Made by a program: the position numbers and the translations under genes
The notes under the pieces: generated by a model
What the model was told of the DNA's origin: nothing
The model's database searches: none
Seen by the model: the letters and a program-made list of their open reading frames with translations, nothing else
In this document: piece after piece, positions 49,166 to 61,335 of the stretch
Layout: the number at the start of each line of letters is the position of its first letter
Numbering within the stretch: the stretch's first letter is position 1
DNA from: Dreissena polymorpha
Lineage: Eukaryota; Mollusca; Bivalvia; Myida; Dreissenidae
DNA: 64,000 nucleotides
Direction: 5' to 3'
Assembly (NCBI RefSeq): GCF_020536995.1
Contig: NC_068366.1
Coordinates: 18,169,608 to 18,233,607 of the forward strand

Positions 49166-51534
49166 CTCCGCTACATTGCACTTCGTTTTAATAAATTTAT
49201 TTCGGAGAAAATTCCATAATACGTTTAGCTGAGAAAAGGACAGTCTTAACCACCATATGAAGAATGATGTTCTTGCTTTTGAGCCCAGATTCAATCTTTT
49301 AGCGAGCTTACGTCGTACCATGAATGTTTCGTCGTGGTTAATGAATGTAGACTAAATGAGTCAGACGGAAATCAAAGCTCTGTCAAAACTATATACATTT
49401 TTATCGCATTATTTAGATGTCTTCAATTGTGTGACAGCTCAGTTCATAATTTCTAGTGCTTTCTTGTTAACTTTTTTGTTTATTACTTATTGTATCTATA
49501 CAGGGAATTATTGCGATTCAACTTTAAAAGTTGTTCGATGGTTCACTGACCTTTGATCAAGTATCAATAGTTTTAAAATTAATCTACTTCAAACAATCCT
49601 TCTCATGTCGTCAGTATGCCGATTTAACCAACATGCACATGGGTACAATATTGATATGTGGAGGTCATAAATGGGTTCATAGCTTTAAAGGTCTAAGCTG
49701 TATCCAAGGTTACGGTCTCAACTGTCACTGTAACCCTGTTAAAACAGATTCGTCGCCTGCTCGTTTGTTGTTCGAATACAAGCTTATCTGACGAGGTGCC
49801 CGTTCACTTTTAAACACACATTTAGAATTGCGTCTATATATAGTTGTGCATGTGATTTGTCTCAACATACGTTTACACGATTATTACAACTTGCTTCATC
49901 TCTACGACAAAGGCCACCAAAGCGGGGAAAGTCGTCATTTTTTACACACCGATGTGACAACACTTAACATCGGATATCTTATTAATTCAAATTAATGAAA
50001 TGTATAACATGACCGTAAGTCCGTGAAATTCCATAGTTACACAGAATACACAGCAGTGATGGTATTATTAAATCTCGACACTGTCAATATCAAGCAAATA
50101 CGCAACCACTGAAATCCATATGTAAGAACCCACCATAAACAGTCCGAGGGATGAAGTTTACTTACAATCGTTCCTGTAAAGAGGTGTCAATTGTATTGAC
50201 GTAAACATTTATGTAATTTTGTAGTATATTCACACAGTGGATAATTTGTTGGAGGAATTATGCATTTTTCAACTTTAGAAAATTAGCTTTTTTTTTTACA
50301 AAATCACTAGTGACGAAGAATACACCCAATGCCGCATTAAGTAATATGAAGTATATGTCATCAATAATAAAAATAATAATAAAAAAATAAAAGTAAACTA
50401 TACATGCATTCATTTATTTTGGTACGCAGATCATTTGCAACATCCTGGTGGATTCTCTTCAATTGCAGCACTTGACTCCACGAACACATTTAATTGAAGA
50501 ACATTTTAGCAACACTTGTACAAAAAAAACGTTATAAAAACCAAAACAAAACAGTTAATACACACGTTATTTTAGTAACATATGCATCAATATGTATAAT
50601 GTATTTAACTAGAATAAAAATGTACTGGTTATTCATGTGAAACATACATAAAGCTATGCATGAGTAATGATTTATTTCTCACGTATTAAATTATTACTGG
50701 CACTTGTACAAATAATGTGTATTTCAGATTTCCTTTTAGAAGTAAATACATAGTGATGCTGAAAGAATGCGTATACAATTTTTAGTGTCCCAAATCCGTT
50801 GAATTAAAAATAACTGTAATGCCTAAAATTAACATTTTATGCACGAGGTAGTGATTTTAACCCCACGTGACTTTGGTCTTTATAAGTGTACAACTTTGAC
50901 TCTAACTCGGTCGTTGAAAATATAAACAGTTTGTAATAAAATACTTTGTTAATAAAAAATGTGAGGTATGCTGATACAACGAAGAGTTTCACATATGAAC
51001 ATGTGTCAGATAACAAATGCCTGTCGGAAACATGTTGCAAATTTCGTAAAAATGATATTGAATGTGTAATTTAAATTGATGGATATAGGTCTTTCATACC
51101 AGGTGTCGTCTCCACATTATGAACATTTGTAGCAAGTTACTAAAACTTGCGTGCTGAATGCTTAAGTTGCAGTCCAAAGTTGCTATAGCATACCCAAATT
51201 TGGCATGCGTCATCTTAAGAACGACCTGGACATTTGAGCCAGAGAGAGTCTCATATGTGAGAGGCTATCTGGAAACGGTGAAAATGTGTGCATATATATT
51301 TTAAAATTACATGATGAAGTTACAGACCAGACATAAAGCTGAATAACTTCTGAATATGATTTTTAAGCATAATAGTGATACACAAATTGTTGGTAACATT
51401 TAATTAATCTTAAGAATATCGTAAAATATCTACGTTTGGGTTAGTTTGTTTGCAATTTGGATTTTTCGCCATTTACATCAAAATGTCCGTCGTTTCAAAG
51501 CAGTCAGTTTACCAACTCACACTTTAAAGTTTAA
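49166..51534. other. No gene seen
   Basis: Short open frames at 49133-49791 and 50837-51040 have no recognisable motif or splice context. Confidence 0.45.
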
Positions 51535-51874
51535 ACATATTTTATTTCCAAAATAGTTACACAACTACAGAACATATATAGAAATACAACTGTTTTGAAA
51601 AAAGGGTAGGACCTAAAGTTCTAACAACATAATTGGTGGTCTTTCCCTGTTCTGTTATTTACATTGCATATATTCGTGACGATAGCGTGATTTTGTAAAG
51701 CTTTAAGTTACATGGTCAATATTACATTTGTATTAAGAAAGCAAAATACAAGTGCGCAAGTAAAATACAAAAAAATCATGGTTTGTAAAGCATTGGAAAT
51801 AAAACATACAGTACAACCTTGAGATAGTGAAGTCCTGTACAGGAGAATAAACATAACTATGCGCTACAACAACA

Positions 51875-52903
51875 TTATGAAAAACGCTTTGTCGTCTTAA
51901 TAAATATCTGAAAATTTTTAAATATGAAGCAGTTGGTGTCATTATCTAACATGTCATTACCAAAAACCATTGTATTGCAATTTATTTGTTTAATTGCGTG
52001 TAGGGTTTCAAAAAGAGTAGTGCGTTGTTCAGAAAAGCGTGGACAAATAAAAAAGAAATGATACACTGATTCAACTTCTCCACATACGCATAAAGGTGAA
52101 GGTTCTAAGTGATTGATGAACAAGTGCAATTTCAAATCGCTACAGTTATTCCTTAGTCGAGCATGTAAAATGGACGATTTTCTATCACCAACATGAAAAT
52201 ATAAAGGAGTTTCGACATTTGGGAGAAATAATTGTATCAATTTAATTTTGAATCTTGATAGAGAATCTAACAGTCTTATGTCGCGAGGTAAGTTGTTCCA
52301 TAGATCGATAGCCGACGGGATAAATGAACGTGAGTAAAGTTCCGTCCTTCTAGTCACGATTACATAATCATTTGCGTTCCTCAGGTTCTTAGCAGATAGT
52401 TGATAGACAAGTGCTGGTAGTAAATTTTGTAAGTAGTCTGGACATAAGCCATTGTGAATTTTGTACATATGTATAAGTTTTAGATACTTCCTACGCTCGG
52501 CTAAACTATGCCAGTTGATTTCTGAATACAAGTTAGACAAATAAACAGATTTTGTGAGACCTGTGACTATTCTTGCCGCTTTATTTTGTATTTTATTTAA
52601 CATTTCTTTTTCGTAAAGAGCACATCCGTCCCAAACGACACATGCATACTCAAGTAGTGGTCGTAGGTGGGACATATAAATTTGATTTAATGTTTTTCTT
52701 GAGACCGTGTATTTAATTTTTCGCATAATTCCAAGTATTTTTGATGACGATTTTACTATATTAGTGATATGCTCGTGCCATTTGCCGTTTGAGCTGAGTG
52801 TAAGACCGAGGTGTTTGTGGTTTTCTACAAAATTGACCGGTACATTATTAAATAAAACATGTGGTTGGGGAACAGCATGGTGTGATGAAAACAACATAGC
52901 CAC
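51875..52903 (-). pseudogene. LINE RT C-terminal half and tail
   Basis: A 342-residue frame. It includes the RT region after the catalytic box (HKHLGLTLSSNGKWHEHI, matching the L-G-x-x-x-x-x-x-x-W-x-x-H-I motif) and thumb and connection segments (RKTLNQIYMSHLRPLLEYA, AARIVTGLTKS). It then has SAIDLWNNLPRDIR, followed by the cysteine knuckle SPLCVCGEVESVYHFFFICP. The YVSHLRPLLEYAC-WD-type segment and S-A-x-x-x-W-N-x-L-P are typical of Jockey/CR1-group elements. The FADD catalytic box lies just upstream (ARLFADDTSL, about 53010-53042). Confidence 0.85.
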
Positions 52904-53073
52904 GGTTTTATGTGGATTAAAATCTACAAGCCATTGTTTTGCCCAGTTACTTATAACTTGTAGGTCATGGTTCAGAACAATTTCAATGTTATATATATTT
53001 GAGGTAGTACATGAGAGGGAAGTGTCATCGGCAAAAAGGCGGGCAGTACATTGAAGGTGCTTGACTATGTCGT

Positions 53074-53490
53074 TTAAATAAACAAGAAAAATAATGGGCC
53101 TAGAACAGATCCCTGTGGAACACCGGCATTAAGCTCTAACGTTTGAGATATTGATGCACCAACCACGACTTTTTGAGTGCGACTCCCTAGATAACTTTTT
53201 ATCCAATTAAGTAAATTTCCATCAAATCCATTTTGTTTAAGTTTGAAGAGTAGTCCTGTGTGCCAGACGCGGTCGAACGCTTTAGAAATATCACAGAAAA
53301 CCATGCATGTGAGTTTCTTTTCATCAATACTTTTCGTTATTTGATAAAAAATGTCGATTAATTGAGCGACTGTGGAGTGACCTTTAAAGAAGCCCGACTG
53401 GTTGGAGTATATAAGTTTGTTAGCAAGAAGGTGGTTGTATAAATGTTTATAAACTATCCTCTCCATCAGCTTGCCTACGCAACTTAACAA
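53074..53490 (-). pseudogene. LINE RT N-terminal half
   Basis: Contains LLSCVGKLMERIVYKHLYNH, then QSGFFKGHSTVAQLI, VFCDISKAFDRVWHTGLL (the first catalytic aspartate) and AGVPQGSVLGPLFF. These are RT blocks 1 to 4 of non-LTR elements. The frame is lost after GPLFF; the next frame resumes YLNDIVKHLQ and then the FADD box. Confidence 0.88.
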
Positions 53491-54001
53491 TTAGATAGGA
53501 CGGTAGTTGGAAGGATTATTCGGTTTTCCCTTTTTGAATAGAGGCATTACAATCGCTTCTTTCCATTGGACGGGATATGTACTTTCGTTAAGTAATTTAA
53601 TAAAGGTGATACACAAAGGCTTAGCAATAGAATTACACGTTTTTTTAAAGGACAATATGACTTATAAGGTCACCACCGACGGCTAGATTGGTTATTAAGC
53701 ATTTAATAACATCTATAATTTCCGATTCTAATATGGACAGGTTATATAATTTTGCGTTAGAGATATCTGAGAATTGTGGAAGAACACCGGTTGAGTCATT
53801 CAACGACGCAATGGAGGCATCTCATCAAGTATCTGTTTAAACAGTTTGACTTGTCGGTATCTGACAAATGTACAATAAGATTGCCATCAGAGTCCGTTGA
53901 CTGTAAAGGTGGTATCGAATTCGGGTGAGAATTTCTTTTTATTAGTTGCTTTAGTGTTTTCCAATATTTTTTTGAAGTATTTAGTTCATCAAGAGATGTT
54001 T

Positions 54002-54340
54002 CTAGTTTAGAATAAAACTGTTCTTTCGCATGTTTATCATGTTATTAACCTTGTTTCGAAGTTCTTTATATTTATTCCAGTTAGCAGAAGTAGGATTGTC
54101 TATGGATATGTGTTTTTGTCTATCTCGTTTAAGAGCCATTGTTCTAATAGAATAATCATACCATGGTTTGTCATTAGGGCGCACTGTGACAAGTTTATTT
54201 GGAATGCAAAGTTTCATCAGTTCGATAAGTTTGTTCGTAAACATAACAGTTGCTTCATTAACATTAGAATCATGGATAAATTCCCAGTTTGTACATGTAA
54301 TAAGATTGTTTAGTCGATCGAAATCGGCATATTTATACAA
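54002..54340 (-). pseudogene. LINE linker between endonuclease and RT
   Basis: A 112-residue frame with NDKPWYDYSIRTMALKRDR, the conserved P-W-x-x-x-x-I/L-x-x-x-x-x-x-R-D-R segment found between EN and RT of Jockey/CR1 LINEs, and WNKYKELRNKVN (Y-x-x-x-R-N-x-V-x). It lies in a different frame from the endonuclease. Confidence 0.8.
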
Positions 54341-54422
54341 CCAAATGTTTCGTTGAATCGGTTTGCTGTTTATTAAAGGAATTGTAACATGAATGGCAGT
54401 AGCATGATGGTCACTAACAGTT

Positions 54423-55184
54423 TTAAGGGATAATTATTACTTTACTGTTCAAGCATGAAATGGTATCCGAGATCAATATCGGATCAATTAGTGCAGCAGT
54501 ATTTGCGGTGACCCTTGTCGCTTGAGAGATAACGTTGTGCATATTATACAGGGAAACTGATTGAGAGAGGCGAGCATTGTGTTTAAATTGGTCTTCGTTT
54601 ATGTCCCCAAGCATGATGACGTTCTTGTTTAAATCAAGCGCTTTATCAATCATGATTTCAAAATCATTCCAAAAAGTAACATCAGAATTAGGCGGTCGGT
54701 AAAAGCAACAAACCAGAGTATTGAAATTATGTAATTTAACTTCTAGCCAAACTGTGTGTAAACGGGGATTTTCGAGGTCGAGAATACGCCTCGATAATAA
54801 TGATTGTTTTACATAAACAATTAGTCCGCTTGAATGACTCGAGAAATCCTTTCGAAATAATTCGTGATAAAAATCATCAATTAAAATCTGCTCGTCGGTG
54901 ATAACCTCGGTTAAATGGGTTTCCGTAAAACACATTATGTCAAAATTAAGTAAATTATCTTTGATAAATTCAAGTTTGTTGCGCAACGATCTTATGTTAA
55001 GGTGAAGTAGATCCAAGGTTCCGTTATGAGGGCCTGGATTAGGTTCGACATCACCGGACAGAAGTAAAATAAAACAAATAATATCAGCGCATACAACAAT
55101 AATCGCACATGCTAACAACGAATTTAGGTATTTGTAAATTGTTAACTGCGATAATCTTTGTAGACTCAACAAAAATTTAATCAA
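54423..55184 (-). pseudogene. LINE APE endonuclease with N-terminal hydrophobic stretch and 2A-like motif
   Basis: The 253-residue frame opens with a hydrophobic segment (residues about 22-43, LLACAIIVVCADIICFILLL) followed by GDVEPNPGP at residues 44-52. This matches the D-(V/I)-E-x-N-P-G-P consensus of 2A/2A-like ribosome-skipping peptides, which are known at the N-termini of some APE-type LINEs. The endonuclease follows: LLHLNIRSLRNKL, FTETHL, FYRPPNS, MLGDINED and TRVTANTAALIDPILIS; SDHHATAI lies just past a frameshift at about 54420. Skipping would release a short signal-like peptide from the main product; whether this copy does so is unknown. Confidence 0.85.
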
Positions 55185-55190
55185 AACATA

Positions 55191-56063
55191 ATTAAAATCA
55201 TAATTGATAGTATACTTATGACGACAAATCCTTACACTTGAATTAAAAATTAAAACTCACACTTTTCTACGGATATCTGGTTTACCAGTAGTAAGTGCAC
55301 ACATACTTTTGCCAGTGACTGCCCTACTTAAAGCAACATAAATAATCAAAATCAACGAATATTTTGTAAAAATATTTTGTCAATTGAAGTTTACCGATAC
55401 GCAAATCAATTGTTATTAAAGCAATAACCAAAATTTCAGCGCTATATGTGGTAACATAGATTTAACGAGATACAAAATGCTTGTTTTTATATTTTGTGTG
55501 ACAATATATTTCATGTGAATTTTCTGCTGCAACATCCGAACATTTGCGAGCGAACGCAAGAGTGGCTTCGCGCAGCTCATGAGAACTACGCCGTGTTGAT
55601 TGGCATGATAAACAGAATCAAGGGTTCACGAGACATTCAAAGTTCATTAGGCCAGATATCGGATGTTTAATCGATCATAATAATAAGTCTGACAGGCCCT
55701 TTTAATATTTCGCGGAATCTGCAGAGAACTGTTTTACTCGCATGGTGCCAAAACGATGGTCGCGCGATTCCCATTAAAACGCAACAACATGATTTGCGTG
55801 ATGAGGTATCATAACATCCACGAATATTTCTGAATTCTTCGGAACTGTTTTAGTCATGAGGGTTTATAACAACCCGGAAGATTTCTGAATGTTTAATTGC
55901 CCCCCCCCCCCCCCCCCACCCACCAACTGTCTATGGAAACAGAACGTGTATCGTGTTAGAGTTTATAAGAGCAAAATATTTACAAAAGTAGTTAGAATTT
56001 GAGTCTCGCAAGATATCATCAGGTTTACTGAAACAAATGTTGCAAAACACAACATAATGTAAG
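55191..56063. other. No gene seen
   Basis: No coding support. An 18-bp C tract lies at 55900-55917. Confidence 0.5.
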
Positions 56064-56240
56064 TGTGTAATTAAGAAATAGTAAACCCCACTGAGGTTCT
56101 TCTGGCATTATAGTGACCAGCCAGGCAGCCACAAACCGTATATTGCCCGAAGTCGTAGGCATATACAGTTATTGGCTGCCTGGCTGGTCACTATAATGCC
56201 ATTGGGACCGAAGTGGAGTTTACTATTTCTTATATTACAC
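56064..56240. repeat. Foldback/MITE of 177 bp
   Basis: Left arm GTGTAATTAAGAAATAGTAA through TGGCATTATAGTGACCAGCC and AGGCAGCCA; the right arm is the reverse complement in the same order, with a centre at about 56150. Arms are about 70 bp and differ by a few bases. No coding capacity and no clear target duplication beyond the AT-rich termini. Confidence 0.85.
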
Positions 56241-58110
56241 CAAAGAGTGTATCCTGTATCATAGCACAGTGTTGTACCGGCTTTCCGTACTTTTATTATT
56301 CATGCAACTGAATGCGCAAACGATGACGTATATCGTGTGACTTAGTTTCTTTGACGAAACATTCCAGTTGGAGCTAAATTCTCTAAAATGTTAAGGACAT
56401 GTCGGACGTGTTTTTTTAATTATTTGTGAAAGGCATCGAACGAATTCAAAACGTATTATTTCTGATTGTGTGTTTAGCATGCATAATCTAAACTTCGATA
56501 GGAATACAATAGAATCGTGTGATTTAAAATAAGTTTCGATAAAGGGATGAAAGAATAGAAAATGGAAGTTAATATCGTTTCGACTTTATTGTTATAAACA
56601 TTTGATAAACCTTGGCATTGGGGTAAGAGTGTTGTTGTTTTTTTCAAATTCTGTTTTTTACTCTTGTTAAAGCTGAAATAGTGTCAATGCTGTTCAATAA
56701 AACGCTTCAACACAGTGCACATTTAGTGTTGTGTAACCCCGAACGGTCCATTCACAAAAATAGTGACCTGTCTATATACTCTTAGGTTTCTCTATCGCAT
56801 TTTACAGACTGAAAACGGCCATACAGATATATAAGGACCAATATCTCTGAGGTGTAATATATGAAATTATGTTTTACAATTAAATGTGTTTACTATTGCA
56901 TTTTATTGGTCAAGGGGAAAGTCTTCAAATTGCCCATGAAAAACGCATTAGCCTAAATAAAATTAAATTATTATAACCCTTATATATTATGTCACCCTTT
57001 TCAACTTGGGTTAGAAAAGCATATCAAAACGCAGCTTTTAGCACCAATATAAATAAAGCAGGTAAAGGCTACGGTTTCACGATATTTTATTATTATTTAT
57101 TATAAATCATCAAAGATAAAAAAGATGTTTAACCCAATAAAGGATTAAAATAGTATTGTTATAGATATTTATTCGAATTGGGAACCTCGACTTTAATAAG
57201 ATGGAAAATAATACATCCTAAAGTATGGTTCGTGCCTGATACTTGTACAATGTAAATTAAAATGTATATATATATTAGAACTTTGAAATTGTTTTTATTA
57301 ATAAAAAATATTTAAATATACATTACTTAATATAATAACAAGAATTGTGAACAGAACAGGGCTTTTGAAGATATTTGCTTTTTTATGTTGAAATTTTTAC
57401 CTTTTAATTTCAATTTATTTATTATTGTATTTACAATCTAAATACTTTTCCGTGTGCCTTATCAATTTACTATGTTTTATGTGCATTCATATGGACTTGC
57501 TTAATTAATATTACATTGATTAAATTATTTGTCATTATGTATGTATATATTGTATATTCATTCATTTTGTATGTTAAGTCATTAAGAGGGAAATATCATT
57601 GGTTAAGTGCCATATGTACATTTCATAGTAAATATACAAGTTTACATTTTCCAAAACGAGGAGATATTGCAAGCCACGTTATGAAAAAAACACAACTTAA
57701 TTATTTGACGCAATTTGTTTTCTTTACAGCACATACTACGCGAGAAGTCATTTTTTGCATTTGTCAAATTGAACCATATCGTCGACGCAATCAGGTGAAT
57801 TACACAAACAAAAGTTCTTAATTATTATCTTTTTACAATGCTGTTGACGTCTTCCGCTGATTTTGGTATTAGTTAATGGTGATTTACCATTTCCTTCGTG
57901 TCTTAATAATCGAGCAGATGTTTCTTTTTCTTTCTTATTCTTTTTCCTATAACAAGTACAAAAGAATCATAATCACAACAAATTCAAATTCCAATAATTA
58001 AACATGTTCTTTGATTTATGAAGCTTTTGTGGCGAAACCCGCTTAGCCGCGAGGAGTAACTTTATTATAACAATATCTTTCATGTAATTTTTATAACTTG
58101 AGCTTGATTA
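56241..58110. other. No gene seen
   Basis: AT-rich. The frame at 57516-57821 has no recognisable domain and unusual composition (many Y, I and H). Confidence 0.45.
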
Positions 58111-58298
58111 GTCAACGACGGCTCAGGTATTACTTAATAGTACCTCGAGTTCTTTTAAGTATACAACAAAGTACTTGGGAAAATATGCTTAAAATTATCC
58201 TATAGCATAGCCGAGAGCCGTTAAGCGTTTTTTCTGTACCCGGGTACATTATATTATACTTAAGTAGCGGTGTGTAGCAAGTGAGCCGACAACGACAA
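58111..58298. repeat. MITE-like inverted repeat unit
   Basis: GTCAACGACGGCTCAGGTAT...TACTTA at the left pairs imperfectly with TAAGTAGCGG...GTGAGCCGACAACGAC at the right. Between them are AAGTATAC words and the 12-bp palindrome GTACCCGGGTAC (58237). A related, more decayed sequence occurs near 2.30-2.39 kb. Confidence 0.5.
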
Positions 58299-59041
58299 AT
58301 TGAACCTAACTTGCCATCAATTATTACAGATACAATAATACCAAACACTGCATTTTTTGTTTATATATAACAATTGCATGACTGCATTTGAATTATATAA
58401 ATATTTTAGATATGCAAATTGTTAAATTATTGTTTAAACAGTATACAGGTGATTAATATAAAACCAACTTTCAAGAACATAAACATGTATTCAATAAAAG
58501 TTACATTTATGAACAGTTAAAATGTAATATTTTCAATGATTGATTTTTATTTAACTTACAAATACATAAGGTACTACACAATATTAACTATGCATGTTTT
58601 AATTATTTATTTTAACCTTAACTAACACTAATATAGTTAAATATGATGTATTACTTAAAGAGGAAAAAGGACACTAAAAAATACCCGGTGTATAGCAAAA
58701 TGCCGTAACGTATTGTAAGACTTATCAGGAGGGCGAATTATATATTATAGTAGTCGCGTATGTATGGTTGATGATAAAGTAAATAACGAAGGCTTTTGAC
58801 GGTTCACTAAACGTTCTATTTTGTCCGTCTTTAAAAGTCTGGATCACCAGGCACACTAAACAAGTTTAACAACATTTGTAAATATAACGTGAAAAATAAA
58901 GTACATCTAAGACTCACCCTTTCTTTTAGTTGTGTTATGGTGACGATTTGTTTCTTATTTTTAAGTTTGAGTTGACTATTGTATTGTATTAGAGGATCTT
59001 ATTTTTACTAGATGTTGTCGATTCAGAGTTGGAAATTTGAA
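58299..59041. other. No gene seen
   Basis: AT-rich without feature. Confidence 0.5.
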
Positions 59042-59127
59042 TGAATCCGCCTTTTTTTTTTTTTTTTTGAATCAGAGTTTATTTACAGGTCCTACCGGCC
59101 TCTTCACGAGGTCTTTGAATCCGCCTT
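59042..59127 (-). mobile_element. Very short retroposed insert with 12-bp target duplication
   Basis: TGAATCCGCCTT occurs at 59042-59053 and again at 59116-59127. Between them, on the minus strand, lies AAGACCTCGTGAAGAGGCCG followed by GTAGGACCTGTAAATAAACT and a poly-A of about 17. The AATAAA signal close to the A-tail shows a severely 5'-truncated reverse transcript of a polyadenylated RNA, most likely a LINE or SINE 3' end. Identical duplications indicate a recent event. Confidence 0.85.
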
Positions 59128-59915
59128 GTTACGCTTGCCTTTTTATAGACAGTATCAGCCAATCGGGTTGCACGGTACAAAATTCGGACCAATGAAAACA
59201 ATTGTTACAAAGTGACATTGGCGTTCTAAAATGAATACTTCAGATAACATTTAGCTTGTGATGCAAAACTACAATTAATTACAATTTATAATGTGGCGTT
59301 CATTTGATATTTAGAAAGAACAATACTTAATGCATAAAATGGCACCACATATGGTTTTAATAGACAAAATATGATATCAAACGCCGCGTTTCCAAAATAG
59401 ACAATGACAGCTTCCAAACAAGATGGCGGATGCGAATAACGTTTGACAAGTAAGTTGACATGAGACAACTGCTAAAAATTGCATTACATACATTTACATT
59501 TACAATCTCATTTAGCTATTAGGCTATAAGAAAAACACATTAAATATATATAAAGGGTGACCTTTTTCAGAATCATACTGATTTTAAGCATAAGCAAAAA
59601 CTGCAAAATAACAACACATCAATAAATAATTAAATACAGTTTCAACCGTTCCCCAGTAAATTACTGGTGAATAAATCACATTTAAACTATTATATTGCAT
59701 AGGCTATATTAGCCTTACATTGATACTTTGGCAATGGCCAAGTAAACATACAATAAATTATTTGAGTCATAATAATATTGCATTTGCAATATAAACATAG
59801 CCTATCATTATTCATTAAACAACTACTAAGTAAAAATACAATATGAGATATATATTAGACATTATTAGATGTTTAGAGTTATGGTTTGAGTTCTGTAACA
59901 ACTTACTTGTTACAG
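59128..59915. other. No gene seen; probable intron or 5' region of the next exon
   Basis: No coding support; ends in the acceptor CTTACTTGTTACAG. Confidence 0.45.
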
Positions 59916-60313
59916 TATGGTTACCGTAACCGGGGTAAATTTGTGTATGCCGGTACTTCACATGGCATGAAACGCAGAAAATCTGGTCGTTCTAAAGATG
60001 AAGATAAGCATGAAAGAGAAAGCTTTCCAGAGGGCTTTGCGGGGCCCTTTTTTGTTGATAAGTGTCTATTCAACCAGCTTATAACCGAAGTGACCCAGGT
60101 AGATCCCACAATTAAACTACTGCTTGATCAAGCCGAGGAATTGTACTCTTCGCTTCTTATGGGCGAGACGACGCTAGCAGATGCTACGAGTTCTGAGTTT
60201 GTTTTTTTATCAAACTCGAGACGGCTACAGAGCAGCAGAAGCATGAACTTGCCCAGACCTCAAAGACAAGCCTATTATACAATAAAAAACAAATTTTCGG
60301 GGGTCCGATTCCG
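59916..60313 (+). CDS. Internal exon of an unrecognised gene
   Basis: Between the acceptor CTTGTTACAG and the donor GTAAAC, a 398-nt frame reads YGYRNRGKFVYAGTSHGM, then RRKSGRSKDEDKHERESF, EGFAGPFFVDKCLFNQLI and DPTIKLLLDQAEELYSSLL, ending PRPQRQAYYTIKNKFSG. It has a basic and charged N-terminal part and a helical-looking middle. GC content and codon regularity are higher than in the flanks, which supports a real exon. I do not recognise the domain. Joining it directly to the exon at 61336 is out of phase, so it is either a separate gene or another exon intervenes. Confidence 0.5.
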
Positions 60314-61335
60314 GTAAACTTTTGATATGTTATAAATTCACTTCTACCCTACCAGGATTAGTTAAAATACATGTTTTAGCAATTTGTCTGTGTGTGTGTG
60401 GGGGGTCTAAACTTGTATATTGACCTTACTAAATGTACTGGGTAAAAGCACTAATTAAAAAAACGAAAAAAAACGGACGAATGACAACTTAAATTAAGCA
60501 TACCCCTTGCGAATGTGTTGAGTGAGGAAATAATAAACAACATATATAACTAATGCGGGAGTATTTATCGCCAATGATATTATTATTTATAGGTGGTTTA
60601 CGTAGATTGGGATTTTTAAACCATTGTGGTTTCCCAAAATAACAGAGGACGCGTGATTATATTATAATTGAGTGAACAGATGACTTATTTCTACAAACGG
60701 TTCATGGATTCATAATTGATTTGTCATCAAAATATGGCACCTTGTGAGTATTTTCGTTTTATTTGTTTATAGCGATGTCTGCAGAGAAGATACTTTATAG
60801 TTTATTGTATCACCTTTGTTTCGATAATATTCTTAGTAATGATAAGCATATTCAGTTATATTTTAAAAGTTATGATATGTCTTAAATAATTGCGAAACTT
60901 AAGCTTTTAATCCTGAATTTAAAACGATTTGTGTTTTATGACTTTTGTATAGATTAAATATGTGTGTTAAATAAGGTTTCATTACAATTCCTCTGAGTTC
61001 ACTAAACGATTAAATCGCATTTTTTGAATTCCAAATCGATTCAATCCGGCTTTAATTGATATTTAATGTTTATTTAATGTTGTGTTGTTAGTATCGACTT
61101 GTGGTGTTAAGGCACTCTCTTATATGTATTTTTAATCGAAAAACAGAATACTTTCGAAAATAACACCCCCCACCCCCCAAAAAAGGAGAACAAAAACCAA
61201 GAAACTGAATCGATGTACACGCAAGCTTTTATCATAATTATGCCGTGTTGAGGTTTGCTGACATTTATATTTGCACTATTTGTGTAACACCCTTGTTATG
61301 AAACCTATTGGATATGCAATCTCATTGTTTTTAAG
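60314..61335. other. Probable intron or intergenic, no clear exon
   Basis: A short frame after TTTGTTTATAG at 60772 (MSAEKILYSLLYHLCF and following, 37 codons) is the only candidate and has no good donor. A T-A-rich and C-tract zone (CACCCCCCACCCCCCA) lies at 61164. Confidence 0.4.

Larger units (their letters stand above)
51535..55190 (-). mobile_element. Jockey/CR1-like LINE, nearly full ORF2, broken
   Basis: A 3.65-kb minus-strand element with APE endonuclease (55184-54360), linker (54340-54002), reverse transcriptase (about 53530-52300) and a C-terminal knuckle (52090), in the standard non-LTR order. At the 3' side, GGAAATAAAATATG near 51545 supplies an AATAAA and probable end. At least three frameshifts and an in-frame TAA in the N-Y-R-P-I-x-L-L-S-C motif (near 53490) make it inactive, but long frames (253 and 342 residues) show that it is fairly young. 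No ORF1 was found upstream. Confidence 0.88.

Noticed and set aside
60772-60890. First exon MSAEKILYSLLYHL
   Set aside because: 37-codon frame without a usable donor or homology.
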